Source: Myotis daubentonii (Eukaryota > Chordata > Mammalia > Chiroptera > Vespertilionidae). Taken from it: a stretch of 64,000 nt of DNA. Every line of letters begins with the position of its first letter. Position 1 is the stretch's first letter. Below, piece after piece: positions 48,400 through 59,329 of the stretch. The notes below the pieces were generated by a model. The model was given only the letters and a program-made list of their open reading frames with translations, made no database searches and was not told the DNA's origin. The position numbers and the translations under genes are program-made. The stretch lies in contig NC_081844.1 in assembly GCF_963259705.1 (NCBI RefSeq), positions 40,675,341 through 40,739,340 on the forward strand, read 5' to 3'.

Positions 48400-48740
48400 T
48401 TTTTCATCATTGTATGATTACTTGCAAAGCCATCATGGTTCAGCTGAAGTTCTCTTGGCCCTGTTCTCAGTAGCAGCAGAATAAAACGTCAACTTGGCAT
48501 CTGGCTACTGACAAGCATACTGGGGAGCCTATCCATGTAAGTCATTTCCAGGCACCAATTTACATAATTGTTTTAATGTCAGATATTCAATTTCCAATGG
48601 CTGGTTTCAGTCACATTGTTTCGCTGTTCTAATCTTGCCATGTCAGTTGGGTTTGATAAAGCAGTGATAACTGGTAATTTATTTTGCTTTGACAGGCCTG
48701 AAAAATTAGTTTGGACTACTGGATAAACATGAGTGTGTTT
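48400..48740. promoter_or_regulatory. Candidate conserved noncoding element (unproven)
   Basis: Unique-looking sequence inside the complete GALNTL6 intron (GGCATCTGGCTACTGACAAG; CAGTGATAACTGGTAATTT), without repeat landmarks or an exon-like frame. Inference only. Confidence 0.25.
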
Positions 48741-49399
48741 GATAGCGCGTGCTTGGCAGGGGATGGTATCACTACTTACTTATTTGGTCTCCTCGTACAT
48801 AAAAACTTATCTGTAAGTTAATATTCATATGGCAATATGATTAACACTTTAATGTAATAGGATATTTTGATGTCTATACTAAGGAACAAAATTGTGTGTT
48901 GTGTTCATGCAGCTGTGTGTTCATTGTGGCATTACCGTGGGAACATCTTGAACGCTGGGAAGAGCAGAAGTGGAGGCCGAGATAAGTGAGGTAAGTCGGG
49001 GTGAGAACATGAAAGGTGATGGTGGCTTTTCTGGACGATTATTTTTAGGGTAACAGGGGGTCTTTTAAGCATTTGAGATGATATGCCTTAGTTCTTAATG
49101 CTCATTGTTACTCACTCTGTGGAATGTAAGAGGGAGTGTGTGAGGTCCAATTATGAGGTTATTCTAAATTCCAATGAAGAGATGATAGTGGGTATAGCTG
49201 AGCATAAGGGAAGTGCATGCACTCTAGATACATTTTGGCATTACACCTTAGAGAGAGAATTAATACTAGGCAAGGAAAGAGACCTTGGAAATGTACTAAT
49301 GTGTCAATGTCTATGCTAATTTGCATAAGCTAACCCATAAAAGCGACTGAAGGGTACTCACTTGAACAACAGTTTTAAAAGATTATTTCCTATCTGTTG

Positions 49400-50125
49400 T
49401 CCCTCTTCAACGCCCCCCCCCCACATCTGTGTGTGTGTTTTATACCATATTTTCTTTTATGTTTTTAAACTTGAATTATTTATTGTTTAAAGTATTACTT
49501 AAATCTCCATTTTCCCCCATTAACCTCTCTCCAGCCGCCCCCACCCCTGAGCACTTGCCCTCACGACTCCCCCTCCGTGTCCATTGGTTTTGCTCATATG
49601 CATGCATACAAGTCCTTTGGTTGATCTCTTACCCCCTCACCCCCGCCTTCCCTCATAGGTTGGACAGTCTGTCCGATGCTTCTATGACTCTGGTTCTAAA
49701 TTTGATTCCTCAGTTTTTGTTGTTCATTATTTTCCACAAATGAGTGAGATCATGTGATATGTATCTTTCTCTGACTGGCTTATTTCGCTTAGCATAATGC
49801 TCTCCAGTTCCATCCATGCTGTTGCAAATGGTAAGAATTCCTTCTTTTTTACACCAACATAGTATTCCATTGTGTAGCTGTACCACAGTTTTCTAATCCA
49901 CTCATCTGCTCATGGGCACTTAGGCTGTTTCCAGATCTTAGTTATGGTGAATTGTGCCACTATGAACATAGGGGTGCATATAGCCTTCCTGATTGGTGTT
50001 TCTGTTTTCTTGGGATATATAGTCCTAGAAGTGGGATCACTGGGCCAAATGGAAGTTCCATTTTTAGTTTTGTGAGGAAACGCCATACTGTTCTCCACAG
50101 TGGCTGCACCAGTCTGCATTCTGTT
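49400..50125 (-). mobile_element. Young L1 3' end (ORF2 C-terminus and 3' UTR)
   Basis: Inverted L1: 3' UTR side at 49430-49740 (TGGACAGTCTGTCCGATGC), then ATGAGTGAGATCATGTGATA, GCTTAGCATAATGCTCTCCA, TGGGATCACTGGGCCAAATG and GCCATACTGTTCTCCACAG. The ORF2-derived phrases are well preserved. 5'-truncated as usual, with no intact ORF. Confidence 0.9.
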
Positions 50126-50399
50126 TGTTTGTTTGGTCGAATTTAGACATACCCTAGGCTGGAAGAACATTTGATTCAAAGGACATGTTTCCCATCTCCC
50201 TCTGTGATAGTATTCAAACCTGACAGGAAGACATGCCAGTCATTTTAGCTTAATTTCCTTCAAAATTCACTTGTAAACTTGGTGAAAGAAGATACTTCAT
50301 CACTTCACAAGTAAATCAGAATAAAAATATGAAAGGAAGCTAGCACCTCCGAAAGTTCTGGGTAGTTTTTGGCATAGAGGGGGAAAATGCACATTTCTG

Positions 50400-50611
50400 C
50401 CCAGCCGGTATGGTTCCATGGTTGAGCTTCGACCCATAAACCAGGAGATCAGGGGTCAGGGCACATGCCCTGGCTGAGGGCTCAATCCCCAATGTGGGGA
50501 ATGTAGGGGGCAGCCCATCAATGATTCTCTCTCATCACTGATATTTCTATCTCTCTCTCCCTCTCCCTTCCTCTCTAAAATCAATAAAATATATTTAATT
50601 TAAAAAAGAAA
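50400..50611 (+). mobile_element. Ves SINE (left arm of an inverted pair)
   Basis: GCCCAGCCGGTATGGTTCCA at the head, CCTCTCCCTTCCTCTCTAAA body end, tail AATCAATAAAATATATTTAA. Confidence 0.93.
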
Positions 50612-50640
50612 GGGAAAAGTCACAATTCAGAGTAAAACAT

Positions 50641-50852
50641 TTAATTTTTTTAATGTTTTATTGATTTCAAAGAGGAAGAGAGAGGGAAATAGAAAAACCA
50701 ATGATGAGAGAGAATCACTGATCTGCTGCCTCCTGCATGCCACCCACTGGTGATTGAGCCCACAACCCGGGCATATGCCGTGACCAGGAATCAACTGTGA
50801 TCTCCTGGTTCATAGGCCCACGCTCAACCACTGAGCCACACCAGCCAGGCCA
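50641..50852 (-). mobile_element. Ves SINE (right arm of an inverted pair)
   Basis: Starts at the tail side with TTTAATGTTTTATTGATTTC and ends CCACTGAGCCACACCAGCCA. About 30 bp separates it from the opposite-oriented copy. Confidence 0.93.
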
Positions 50853-51535
50853 GAGTATAACTATTTTAATTCAAAAATATCCCAGTTACAAAGCCACCTC
50901 ATAACTGCACCTTAATTAATGTACATGTGCACCAACTGGACCTGTATGAACATGTGTTCTTTCATAACAGCAATAAAGTTAACCTGATGTTACTGATGCA
51001 TTGATGGGGATCTTCTGAAAAGCCTTCATCAACTCTCCTTTTCACATGGCTCTGTTGTGTCCTAATCTCATGCATTTCCTCTTTTCATAGATGTAATTTC
51101 ATCTTACGCATATTATTTATACCATGTTATAGGGAGTATGGAGTTACTACTGATTAATTTATTCACATCTATGGAGTAACACTTAAATATTCTTAAATCT
51201 TATCTTGCTAACAATATATTTATGCATAAGCTTATCAGTTTGCAGACCATCCATCCTTCATGGTTTTCTGTTCCTATTTATAATTCTGATCTTGAGCTGG
51301 AGGTGAAAATAAGATGTTTTATAGCATACAAAGATGTAGCATGCCAGATGACTGACTGAATAAAAACAACAAACAACGCACCATCAATATTCAGATGGGG
51401 AAATTCTGAAGTTGGTAAAATGAAGCCAGATGAGCCAGATAACTATTAACTAGACATTGGCCATGCAGTAGCTCTCATAGCAAAATTCTTATCAACACTA
51501 CATTAAATAAAATATAAAGAAAATATGTTCTAAGG

Positions 51536-51747
51536 CAGCCGTGGGCAAACTACGGCCGCGGGCCGGATCCGGCCCATTTGAAATGAATAAAACTATTGAA
51601 AAAAAAGACCGTACCCTTTTATGTAATGATGTTTACTTTGAATTTATATTAGTTCACACAAACACTCCATCCATGCTTTTGTTCCGGCCCTCCGGTCCAG
51701 TTTAAGAACCCATTGTGACCCTCAAGTCAAAAAGTTTCCACACCCCT
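51536..51747 (+). mobile_element. Nonautonomous hAT element
   Basis: Begins CAGCCGTGGGCAAACTACGG, contains GGCCGGATCCGGCCCATTTG, and ends near TTTCCACACCCCT. The flanks share CTAAGG on both sides, consistent with an eroded 8-bp target duplication. Inverted relative to the copy at 55459-55682. Confidence 0.87.
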
Positions 51748-52319
51748 CTAAGGACATATCTCAGGTTGAGCCCAGGCACTATGGATATAGACATAAGGCA
51801 GTCACTAAAGAAGGGAGTATTTAAAATATGTAGACATATCTATTAAAATGTGCAAAAGTCAACCAGAAATGTAGGACCAATACTATGGAAAAAGAAGTGC
51901 AAAATTTGACAATACCAAAGCATAAATAGTACGAAAAATGAAAATGTAATTTACAAAATTGGGAGGTGAAAAAACTGCTGAGAAAAATACAACCAATTTT
52001 GGTAAAACATTAATGAAAAGCTTGGAATTTATTATTAGGATGATCAAATTATTGCACACAGGTCAACATAATTCCCTTCCTCTATGGCTCCTACTTTATG
52101 GAATCTATTACTAACTCAATTATATAATGAAGCCAAAAAAAAGCAGTTCATTTAATGCTAGTGAAGAAGAAAGGACAAATTTCTTTCTGATTTGGAATTT
52201 CTGAAATCATTCATGTTCTAAAAATTCTTCACAGTTCATTAGAATATGCACTAAGCAAATCAAAACACCTAAAAACATGACTTACAGGGCAGATTACTGA
52301 CTATACTCCCTATACTTTA

Positions 52320-52835
52320 CATCCATGTGGCTATTTTATAACTATTTGTACTTCCTAAGTCCTTTACCTTTTTCACCCAGCCCTCCGAACCCTCCTCCCA
52401 TCTGTCAACTGTCAGTATGCTCTCTGTGTCCATGAGTCTGTTTCTATTTTTTTCGTTTGTTTGTTTTGTTCTTCAGATTCCACATATAAGTGAAAACACA
52501 TGGTATTTGTTTTTCTCTAAGTCAGTGGTTCTCAACCTTGGCTGCACATTAGAATCACCTGGGAATCTTTTTAAAATCCTGATTTCTGGGCCTCGTCCTC
52601 CAGAAATTCTGTTTCTTTGTTATGGGGTGGGGCCACAACATTAGTAACAAAGAAACAGAATTTCCTGAGGATGAGGCCCAGAAAACAGGATTTTAAAAAG
52701 ATTCCCAGGTGATTCTAATGTGCAGCCAAGGTTGAGAACCACTGCTCTAAGTTATTTTACTTAGTATAAAACTGTCCAGGTCCATCCATGCTGCTTCAAA
52801 AAGTAAGACTGATTCTTTTTTAGAACTATGATTTT
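52320..52835 (-). mobile_element. Old L1 3' end interrupted by a foldback hAT
   Basis: CCACATATAAGTGAAAACAC and ATGGTATTTGTTTTTCTC on the left, and TTATTTTACTTAGTATAAAA with CCATCCATGCTGCTTCAAAA on the right, form one inverted L1 tail. The element at 52523-52744 splits it. Confidence 0.8.
52523..52744. mobile_element. Foldback hAT element with 100-bp arms
   Basis: 222 bp consisting of a left arm (52523-52622), a 22-bp spacer (52623-52644) and a right arm (52645-52744) that is the inverse of the left at 96 of 100 positions, without gaps. The ends are CAGTGGTTCTCAACCTTGG, like MER5-family hAT ends. Perfect 8-bp target duplication CTCTAAGT at 52515-52522 and 52745-52752. Confidence 0.95.
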
Positions 52836-52839
52836 TATT

Positions 52840-54970
52840 TTTTTTTACTGAATGTGAATTTATAAATGGATAGAGAACACTTGCAAGTCACATACATTTT
52901 GCATTCTCTTCCATGAGCCCATCCATATAAACACGCTGTGGTCATTCACCTGCAGCCTATTAAACTGATAACACTGGAATAGGTGTCAAGTTGCTTTTTA
53001 ATTTCAAGTGCCATTTACACAGAGCTGCACACCCGTACAGTTATGTGTGCCTGCATTTTGAGAAGCGCAGATGAGGTCAAAAGTGTAGGATTTTAAACAG
53101 TGGGATTCCTGCAAATTTGACTCTTGGTTTCCTGCTTGTAGGATCCTGACAAAATCAGAGGCAACTTCAGATCTCCCTGCCTCACTGAGAGTCAGAAAAA
53201 TGGACGAACCAGGTTAATATCATTTTTGTATCTTACACTTAACACCTTGTTGTCACCTGTCTCCAACATTCTCAGTTAAGTTTTTTTTTCCTTTGTTGGT
53301 ATCATTATTTGTCCTACTAGATACCCAGCCTCAGTAAATAAGTAAGAATATGGTCACAGAACATATTGTAGCCACATCTTTATTCCCTGACATCTATAAT
53401 AATGTCCTCTGATACTGTAATCTCGGTGACTCTAATAAAATTTCTAAAGTATTTTTCTTTCCATTTTAAAATTTCATTTTCCATTATTGCCTAAGAACAT
53501 CTTTCTCCGAAAGGTGGCAGTTAAATTGGAAATACAGTCTCTGAGGAGAATGGGAATATCAACCGTGTTTTGACTTCAGTGATTTTTGCATTGTCTCCAT
53601 CTACAACTCTTTCCACTTGAACACACATTCAAAGATTGGAAGTGTGGGGGTGGGAGAGGAGGTGGATGGAAATTATTCTCTGAGCATATTTATTATGCCA
53701 ACAATGCAATTTAATGCATCTTTGATGGTGTACAATTAGGTATTACAATTTCTCATAACTAGACATGTTCTAGGTCAGTGGGAATTACTGTAGATAATTT
53801 CAGGTGGCCTGGGAATAATTTGGCTAGCTGGAAGGCTCAGACCCATGTATGAAGCATTTCATTTAGGGAAAAATTTATTTGTTCTTCATATTAATCCTCT
53901 GCTTAACTATATTGGGAAATGCACATTCTCATAAAACCTGAGGGGGAAACCAGTAATTCTTTTATATTTTAAAATGAATTTACAAAGGCACAATAGGGCA
54001 AGTAAAATACTAGTAGTGCCCCAAACCATATTTTTTTGCAAAGGTTAATTATTCTTGCACAAAATTAAGAGTTTTATTTACTGTAAATTACTGGTTTAAT
54101 TTAAATTCCTACTCCTACTTTTATTAGTTGCCCTTATTTTATTTTCTCTAATTTTCTTTATGTCATAACAGTGGTGCCAAAGGAAGAGTGAGGTGGGGGA
54201 GAATTAAACATATTATAGTTGAATAGTTTTCTCAAATATTTACAATTCCACAACTTCAAATTCTGATCACATTCTATGGCATACTTTTGGCATTATGTAT
54301 GCTATCGAGAAAACCATAATAAACTAAGGGAAAAAAGCAATGTACTTTAAGCAATGTTAGGAGTAGGTAGGTGTGGACAGAGAGAAGAGGGATTATTCTT
54401 GTTTCCCTTTACACGATAACATTTAGCTATTAATTCAGTAAAAACTGAACTCACTGTCGATTGACAAGCCACAAGCAATTCATAAAGTGACAGAAAATTG
54501 AGCAACTGCCATTACTTTTGAATTATGGATCCATTTATTTCAGGCATTCTTCATGGAAGATGTAACTGTAATGGCACTGACTACGACGGGTGTAAGAATG
54601 AAGCTAATAGAAAGTACATATACACACACATTCTGACAGCACTAACCACAAGAAAAAATAAAAATCTTCTTTGCTTCGTAATCTATGTGATCAAATGTAG
54701 TGGTATGGGTATTATCTAAAAACGTTTCATTTTTAATGGAAATAATACAGTGGACTCAATAACAAACACATGTCTTAAGTTTTAGAGGCACTATTCTTTT
54801 AGAATTTTAAAGACCATTCCAATTTAAAGCAGACCTATTTAAGACTATGAAATAGAAAAGTTTCTATAATATTATTAGGGCAAAAACATTAGTGACATCT
54901 TAAACATAATACAACTAATTAGCTAAACAAAAAAAAAAAAAACCACCTCCCGCACTGGCATGCCGATACT
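52840..54970. other. GALNTL6: Intron just downstream of the 55 kb exon, nothing recognised
   Basis: No clear repeats or frames. 52960-53200 is compositionally balanced and unassigned. Confidence 0.5.
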
Positions 54971-54973
54971 CAC

Positions 54974-55112
54974 TTAGCATGACGAATGTCGGGCAGAGAC
55001 CTCTCCAGAGCGATATTGTTGCTGACAAAAATATTGAAACCATTTTCCCTGTAAGCTGAGTCATCGTGGTCGTCTTCAGTGAGGGGGTAAGGTTTCCCGT
55101 GCTCACCCTTCC
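54974..55112 (-). CDS. GALNTL6: GALNTL6 internal coding exon (139 bp)
   Basis: Internal exon of a GalNAc-transferase family member, a Golgi type II membrane protein family that starts mucin-type O-glycosylation; GALNTL6 is often regarded as weakly active or orphan. On the minus strand a pyrimidine-rich tract ending CTGCTAG precedes the exon, and the donor is AA|GTGAGT. The frame enters at codon position 2 and leaves after two bases (2 + 45 codons + 2). It encodes a stem/catalytic junction segment with [19 protein letters not shown], then [20 protein letters not shown] and HA. The YRENGFN and RSLPDIRH blocks are typical of the GALNT10/GALNTL6 branch. The closing AA joins the first T of the next exon to restore Asn before CKHK. 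Naming as GALNTL6 rather than GALNT10 rests on remembered family sequence ([16 protein letters not shown]); GALNT10 is the main alternative. No frameshift or stop is visible. Confidence 0.85.
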
Positions 55113-55458
55113 CTAGCAGGAGGCGAGAAAGCAGGGTTATCATCTGTGTAAAAACCATTCCATTTTCTAACACAGATAATACGCTTTGAAAGTGTATATT
55201 TCTTTAGTCACCTGTTAGCATACTCCACAGAAGGCACTAGCAGTAAGATTTGATTATGCCATCTTATGTTACTACTTTATTTAGGAAAAAGAAATATGTT
55301 CAAGATAGATTTTCGGTGTATGTTTCCTAACATTTGCATTCTGAGTCTAATATCCATACAGCTGTATAATTTTATTTCATCTGACATAATTGTACAGAAA
55401 GCTATCTTTTCATTTACTTCCAATGATTGACATCATTTCATTGCAGCACCATTTAGAC

Positions 55459-55682
55459 CAGGGGTGGGCAAACTTTTTGACTCGAGGGCCACAATGGGTT
55501 CTTAAACTGGACCGGAGGGCTGGAACAAAAGCATGGATGGAGTGTTTGTGTGAACTAATATAAATTCAAAGTAAACATCATTACATAAAAGGGTACGGTC
55601 TTTTTTTTTTTTTTTTTTTTTTAGTTTTATTCATTTCAAACTGGCCGGATCCAGCCCGCAGGCCGTAGTTTGCCCACGGCTG
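55459..55682 (-). mobile_element. Nonautonomous hAT element next to the GALNTL6 exon
   Basis: Inverse of the 51.5 kb family: begins CAGGGGTGGGCAAACTTTTT and ends GTAGTTTGCCCACGGCTG. Perfect 8-bp target duplication ATTTAGAC (55451-55458, 55683-55690). Contains a T run at 55602-55622. Lies about 350 bp upstream of the exon acceptor in transcript direction. Confidence 0.93.
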
Positions 55683-55699
55683 ATTTAGACCATTCCACT

Positions 55700-55870
55700 G
55701 AAAATATACTTTAATTTTTTCGTTATAAACAATGTTGAAATGAACATCTTTGTTTATATATTCCTAGTTATGTCTTTTTGGAGAAGGAAGGATAATTCCT
55801 ACAAAGAGAATTGCTAGAATATCTTCAGAATATATTTGGTAATTTTCAAACATCCTCAGAAGCATTGCAA
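55700..55870 (-). mobile_element. Old L1 fragment
   Basis: TAAACAATGTTGAAATGAAC, ATTCCTAGTTATGTC and AAACATCCTCAGAAGCATTG follow the inverted L1 ORF2 3' part with strong divergence. Confidence 0.6.
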
Positions 55871-56235
55871 GGTATTTCAAAATTTACTGGTAACACATAT
55901 ATTATCCATACTCTAATTTGCTTTTCTTGATTACTAATGCAATTAATAACTTCAGATGCATTTATCATTTCTACTTCTTACATTGCAAAATGACTATTCA
56001 GTGTTTTTAAAAACAATTTGTATGTTTTCAGGGGGAAAAAAAAAACTATTTACTGTGTTACTAAAGCTTTAAGTACAAATGTCCTAAACATTTTCTAAGT
56101 TTATTTCACTGAAATCTAATTTACCACATCTACTTTCCAGTTCTGCATGCATCATCCTAACAAGTAAAAAGTCAAACAGACCGAAAAATGAACTCTTCTT
56201 GGATCCATGAGAGGAGGAGAAAGCAGAGAGCAAAC

Positions 56236-56281
56236 TGCTGCCCCCGCCCCCGCAGCCCCCCACCCCCCCCCCCACCCCCCG
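56236..56281. repeat. C-rich simple repeat
   Basis: CCCCGCCCCCGCAGCCCCCC followed by runs of C broken by single A. Gives a spurious Gly-rich frame on the minus strand. Confidence 0.9.
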
Positions 56282-58307
56282 CAAATTAGAGGGGCAGACA
56301 GGAGAACACAGAAAGTTGAGGCTTACCAGAGCAGGGACCCAGGCGTGGAGAGGGCTTGGGAACCAGTGCCAGGAGAGAAAAACCTGAGCTGCAGGTTGAC
56401 AAGTAGCTGGAGGCTCAGTGCAGACAAGTCTGAGCATTAAACGCTCCAAAGGGAAGGTACCAAGTGATAGGGGCTCCAATAATTTGGGGAGAGTTAACCC
56501 AGAAGCTCAACCCGGTTCTGAGATCAAATATCGAAGAAAAACCCTCTTGTACATCCAGTAAGGGAAGGAGAAAGGAGCCATTTTGACAAACAGGTCAGAG
56601 CCCAGTGTTTGTCTTATTAAGGTCTGTCCTCCGGTGAAACTAGTTAATCCTTTAACCAGAACCTCACCTGCGGGGCTATTCTCAGAGCCTAATTGAGCTG
56701 GGAGAGGAGAATACAAATGCAGCCCACGTGAGCCATCCTATTCAACCAAATAGGCGAGGAAAACAGGGGCAAAGTGTCGTGAAGTTCACAGTCTGGAGGC
56801 TATGCTCAACGAAAGCCTGATCTTAAGACTGTAGACCACTTCCCCTCTCTCTCCTGCACCTCATCCTCACATTACTAAAGGCCCATTTACAGCAATTCCT
56901 TTTACCCAGCACAGCACGTCCAGCGACCAAGAAAAAATTACAAGCAAGGCATACCAACCAGCAAAAAGCAGGACTTGAAGAGACAGAGCAAGCATCGGGA
57001 CCAGCCATGGCAGGGATGTTGGACGTAAGAATGGGAATTTAAGACGCGATTCATATGCTAAGGGAAAGTAAATAGTATGCAAGAACAGATGGGCAATGTA
57101 AGCAGAGAGATGGAAATTCCATGAAGGAGCAAAACAAGAAATGCCAGTGATAAAAACATTGTAACAGAAATAAAGAACGCCTTTGATGAGCTTATTAGTA
57201 GGCTGAACACAGCTGCGGAAATAAGCTCTGCCCTGGAGGTTCTATACCAGGTACTATTAGAAGCCTCAAACCAAAAGCAAATAGAAAAAGAAAAACCAAC
57301 CTGTTTGGAACAGAGTATCCAATTACTGCAACTTAAAAGGGTATAACATACATAATGGGAATGACAAAAGGAGAAGACAGAGGGAAAGTAACAGAAGAAA
57401 TACCACTAGAAACAACAATGACTGAAAAGTTACCCAAATTAATGTCAGATACCAAGTCATTTATCCATGAAGTTTAAAGAACACCAAACAGGATAAACGC
57501 CAAGCAACAACAAACTATACCTAGGGATGTCATTTTCAAATGAAAGAAAATCAAAGATAAAGAAAAATATCCTGAAAGAACTCAAAAGGTGGTGGGGTGG
57601 GGAGAAGAGAACCAAAAACACCTAACCTACAGAAGAACAAAGATCAGAATTACACTAGACTTCTTCTCAGAAGCCATGCAAGCAAGAGGAGAATGAACTG
57701 AAATAAATAGTTGAGAGAAAAATAACAACATATATTTCTGTACCCTGGGAAATTATCCTTCAAAATTAAAGAAGAAAGAAAGACTTCCTCAGACAAACAA
57801 ATATTGGCGGAAGCTGTTGCCAGTATACGTGTCTTGTAGGAAATGTTAACAGAAATCTTTAGAGAGAAGGAAAATGATACAGGTCAGAATCTCAAATCCA
57901 CATAAAGAAGGAAAAACACTGAAGAAGGAATAAGGGAAGATAAAATAAAAACATTAACCATTTTATTTTTCTTACTATTAATTGTTATAGGAGTTCATTC
58001 AAAATATAATGCCAACATAGATTATGCGTGCTATGTGTATATCATATATAGTATAGACACACACTTATGAATGCTTACATAAAGTGAGTGACAACAATGA
58101 CAGGAGATATGAGAGGAAGGAATTGGGATTACTTTGCTATTCTAAGGTATTCACACTACCTATGAAGTAATGTAGTGTTATTTGGAAGGGGACTTGGATT
58201 AGTTGAAAATGTATATTGCAAATTCTATGGCAACCACTTAAAAAAGTAAAAAAGAACAAAAAAAGAACTATAACTGATATGCTAAGAAAGGAGAGAAAAA
58301 TATAAAA

Positions 58308-58622
58308 CTAGAGGCCCAGTGCATGAAATTTTGTGCACTGGAGGGAGGGGGTCCCTCAGCCCGACCTACACCCTCTCTCAGTTTGGAACCCCTCGCTCTT
58401 TACTTCCCACCTGCAGCAGAAGCGGGAGAGGCTCCCACCACCACCACTGTGCTTGCCAGCCATGAGCTCAGCTTCTGTCTGAGCGGTGCTCCCTCTGTGG
58501 GAGTGCACTGACCACCAGGGGAACAGCTCCTGCATTAAGCGTCTTCCCCCTGGTGGTCAGTGCGCATCATAGTGACCGGCTGCTGTTTGATCTATTTGCA
58601 TATTAGGGTTTTATTATAAGGG
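58308..58622 (-). mobile_element. HeliBat-type Helitron, left member of a tandem pair
   Basis: CTAGAGGCCCAGTGCATGAA at the 3' end with its hairpin, AGGCTCCCACCACCACCAC body, GACCACCAGGGGAACAGCTC hairpin arm, and minus-strand start near TTATAATAAAACCC. It abuts the next Helitron at 58623. Confidence 0.9.
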
Positions 58623-59004
58623 ACTAGAGGCCCAGTGCATGAAACTCATGCACAGGTAGGGGTCCCTAGGCCTGGCCAGCGACCAGGGCCAATTTGTGGG
58701 GTGACTGGTGGGGCGATCAGGAGGCCCTTGCTGGCACCTGCCTTGGCTGGCCTGGCGCTGCAAACTCGCTGGCCCTGCCCCACACCACCACTGCTGGTCA
58801 CCTTCCTCTGCAGGACTGCTGGCAGGGTTATCGGGGAGCCCCTGCTGGCACCTGCCTTGGCTGGCCTGGGGCCTGCAGGCTGGGGGCAGCTCCTGTGTTG
58901 AGCATCTGCCCCGGGTTGGTCAGTGCATGTCATAGTGACCAGTCATTCTGCTGGTCCATCTGCCGTTTGGTGAATTTGCACATTAGGCTTTTATTATATA
59001 AGAT
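58623..59004 (-). mobile_element. HeliBat-type Helitron, right member of a tandem pair
   Basis: CTAGAGGCCCAGTGCATGAA again at 58624, then CTCATGCACAGG hairpin arm. The body is different (GGCACCTGCCTTGGCTGG occurs twice, near 58733 and 58848), and the minus-strand start is TATATAATAAAAGCC. The internal ~115-bp duplication distinguishes this subfamily. Confidence 0.9.
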
Positions 59005-59329
59005 GCCAAATTAAAACAATAAAAAGCAGAAAAATAGTAAAGCAAAAATACATTAAGGAATAAGGGCAACAAATAGAAAACAGTAACAAAATATGGTAGA
59101 TATTGAACATTATCAATAAAACTTTGAATGTTAGTGGCCTAAAGTGCCAATTAAAAAGACAGATAATGTTAGAGTTGATCAAAATATATCTAATATTTTT
59201 CCATCCAGATGATTTTATTTTTCTTTCATTGTTTCATATTTACATATTATATTTATAAATAAGTTCTTTCTATTCCAGTACTATTCTTAAAATTAATTCA
59301 TGAAATCAGAATTCAAGTAACATTTTATT

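Larger units (their letters stand above)
43019..54973 (-). other. GALNTL6: Complete intron of GALNTL6 (phase 2, 11,955 bp)
   Basis: Bounded by donor GTGAGT at its high-coordinate end and acceptor CTCCAG at its low-coordinate end (minus strand). It contains Ves SINEs at 43.2, 50.4 and 50.6 kb, L1 fragments at 43.6, 44.2, 47.5, 49.4 and 52.3 kb, a hAT at 51.5 kb and a foldback hAT at 52.5 kb. No additional exon with GalNAc-transferase character was seen inside it. Confidence 0.8.
56090..59200 (+). mobile_element. Old L1 (L1M/HAL1-like), 5' part, interrupted by two Helitrons
   Basis: Plus-strand landmarks in order: AAGCAGGACTTGAAGAGACA and GACAGAGCAAGCATCGG (56990s), CAAGAACAGATGGGCAATG, GAAGCCATGCAAGCAAGAGG (57670s), GGAAATTATCCTTCAAAATT, GCAACCACTTAAAAAAG (58231). 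After the Helitrons come AATAAGGGCAACAAATAG and TAGTGGCCTAAAGTGCCAAT, the start of the ORF2 region. Frames are destroyed by stops. The right boundary is set where the plus-strand match ends. Confidence 0.82.

Noticed and set aside
54970..55173. Extension of the 55 kb exon upstream to an ATG at 55173
   Set aside because: The open frame continues through the acceptor CTGCTAG by chance; homology to the GalNAc-transferase family begins at the splice site.
56084..56479. 131-codon minus-strand open frame
   Set aside because: Contains a Gly run from a C-rich simple repeat and sits antisense to an old L1.
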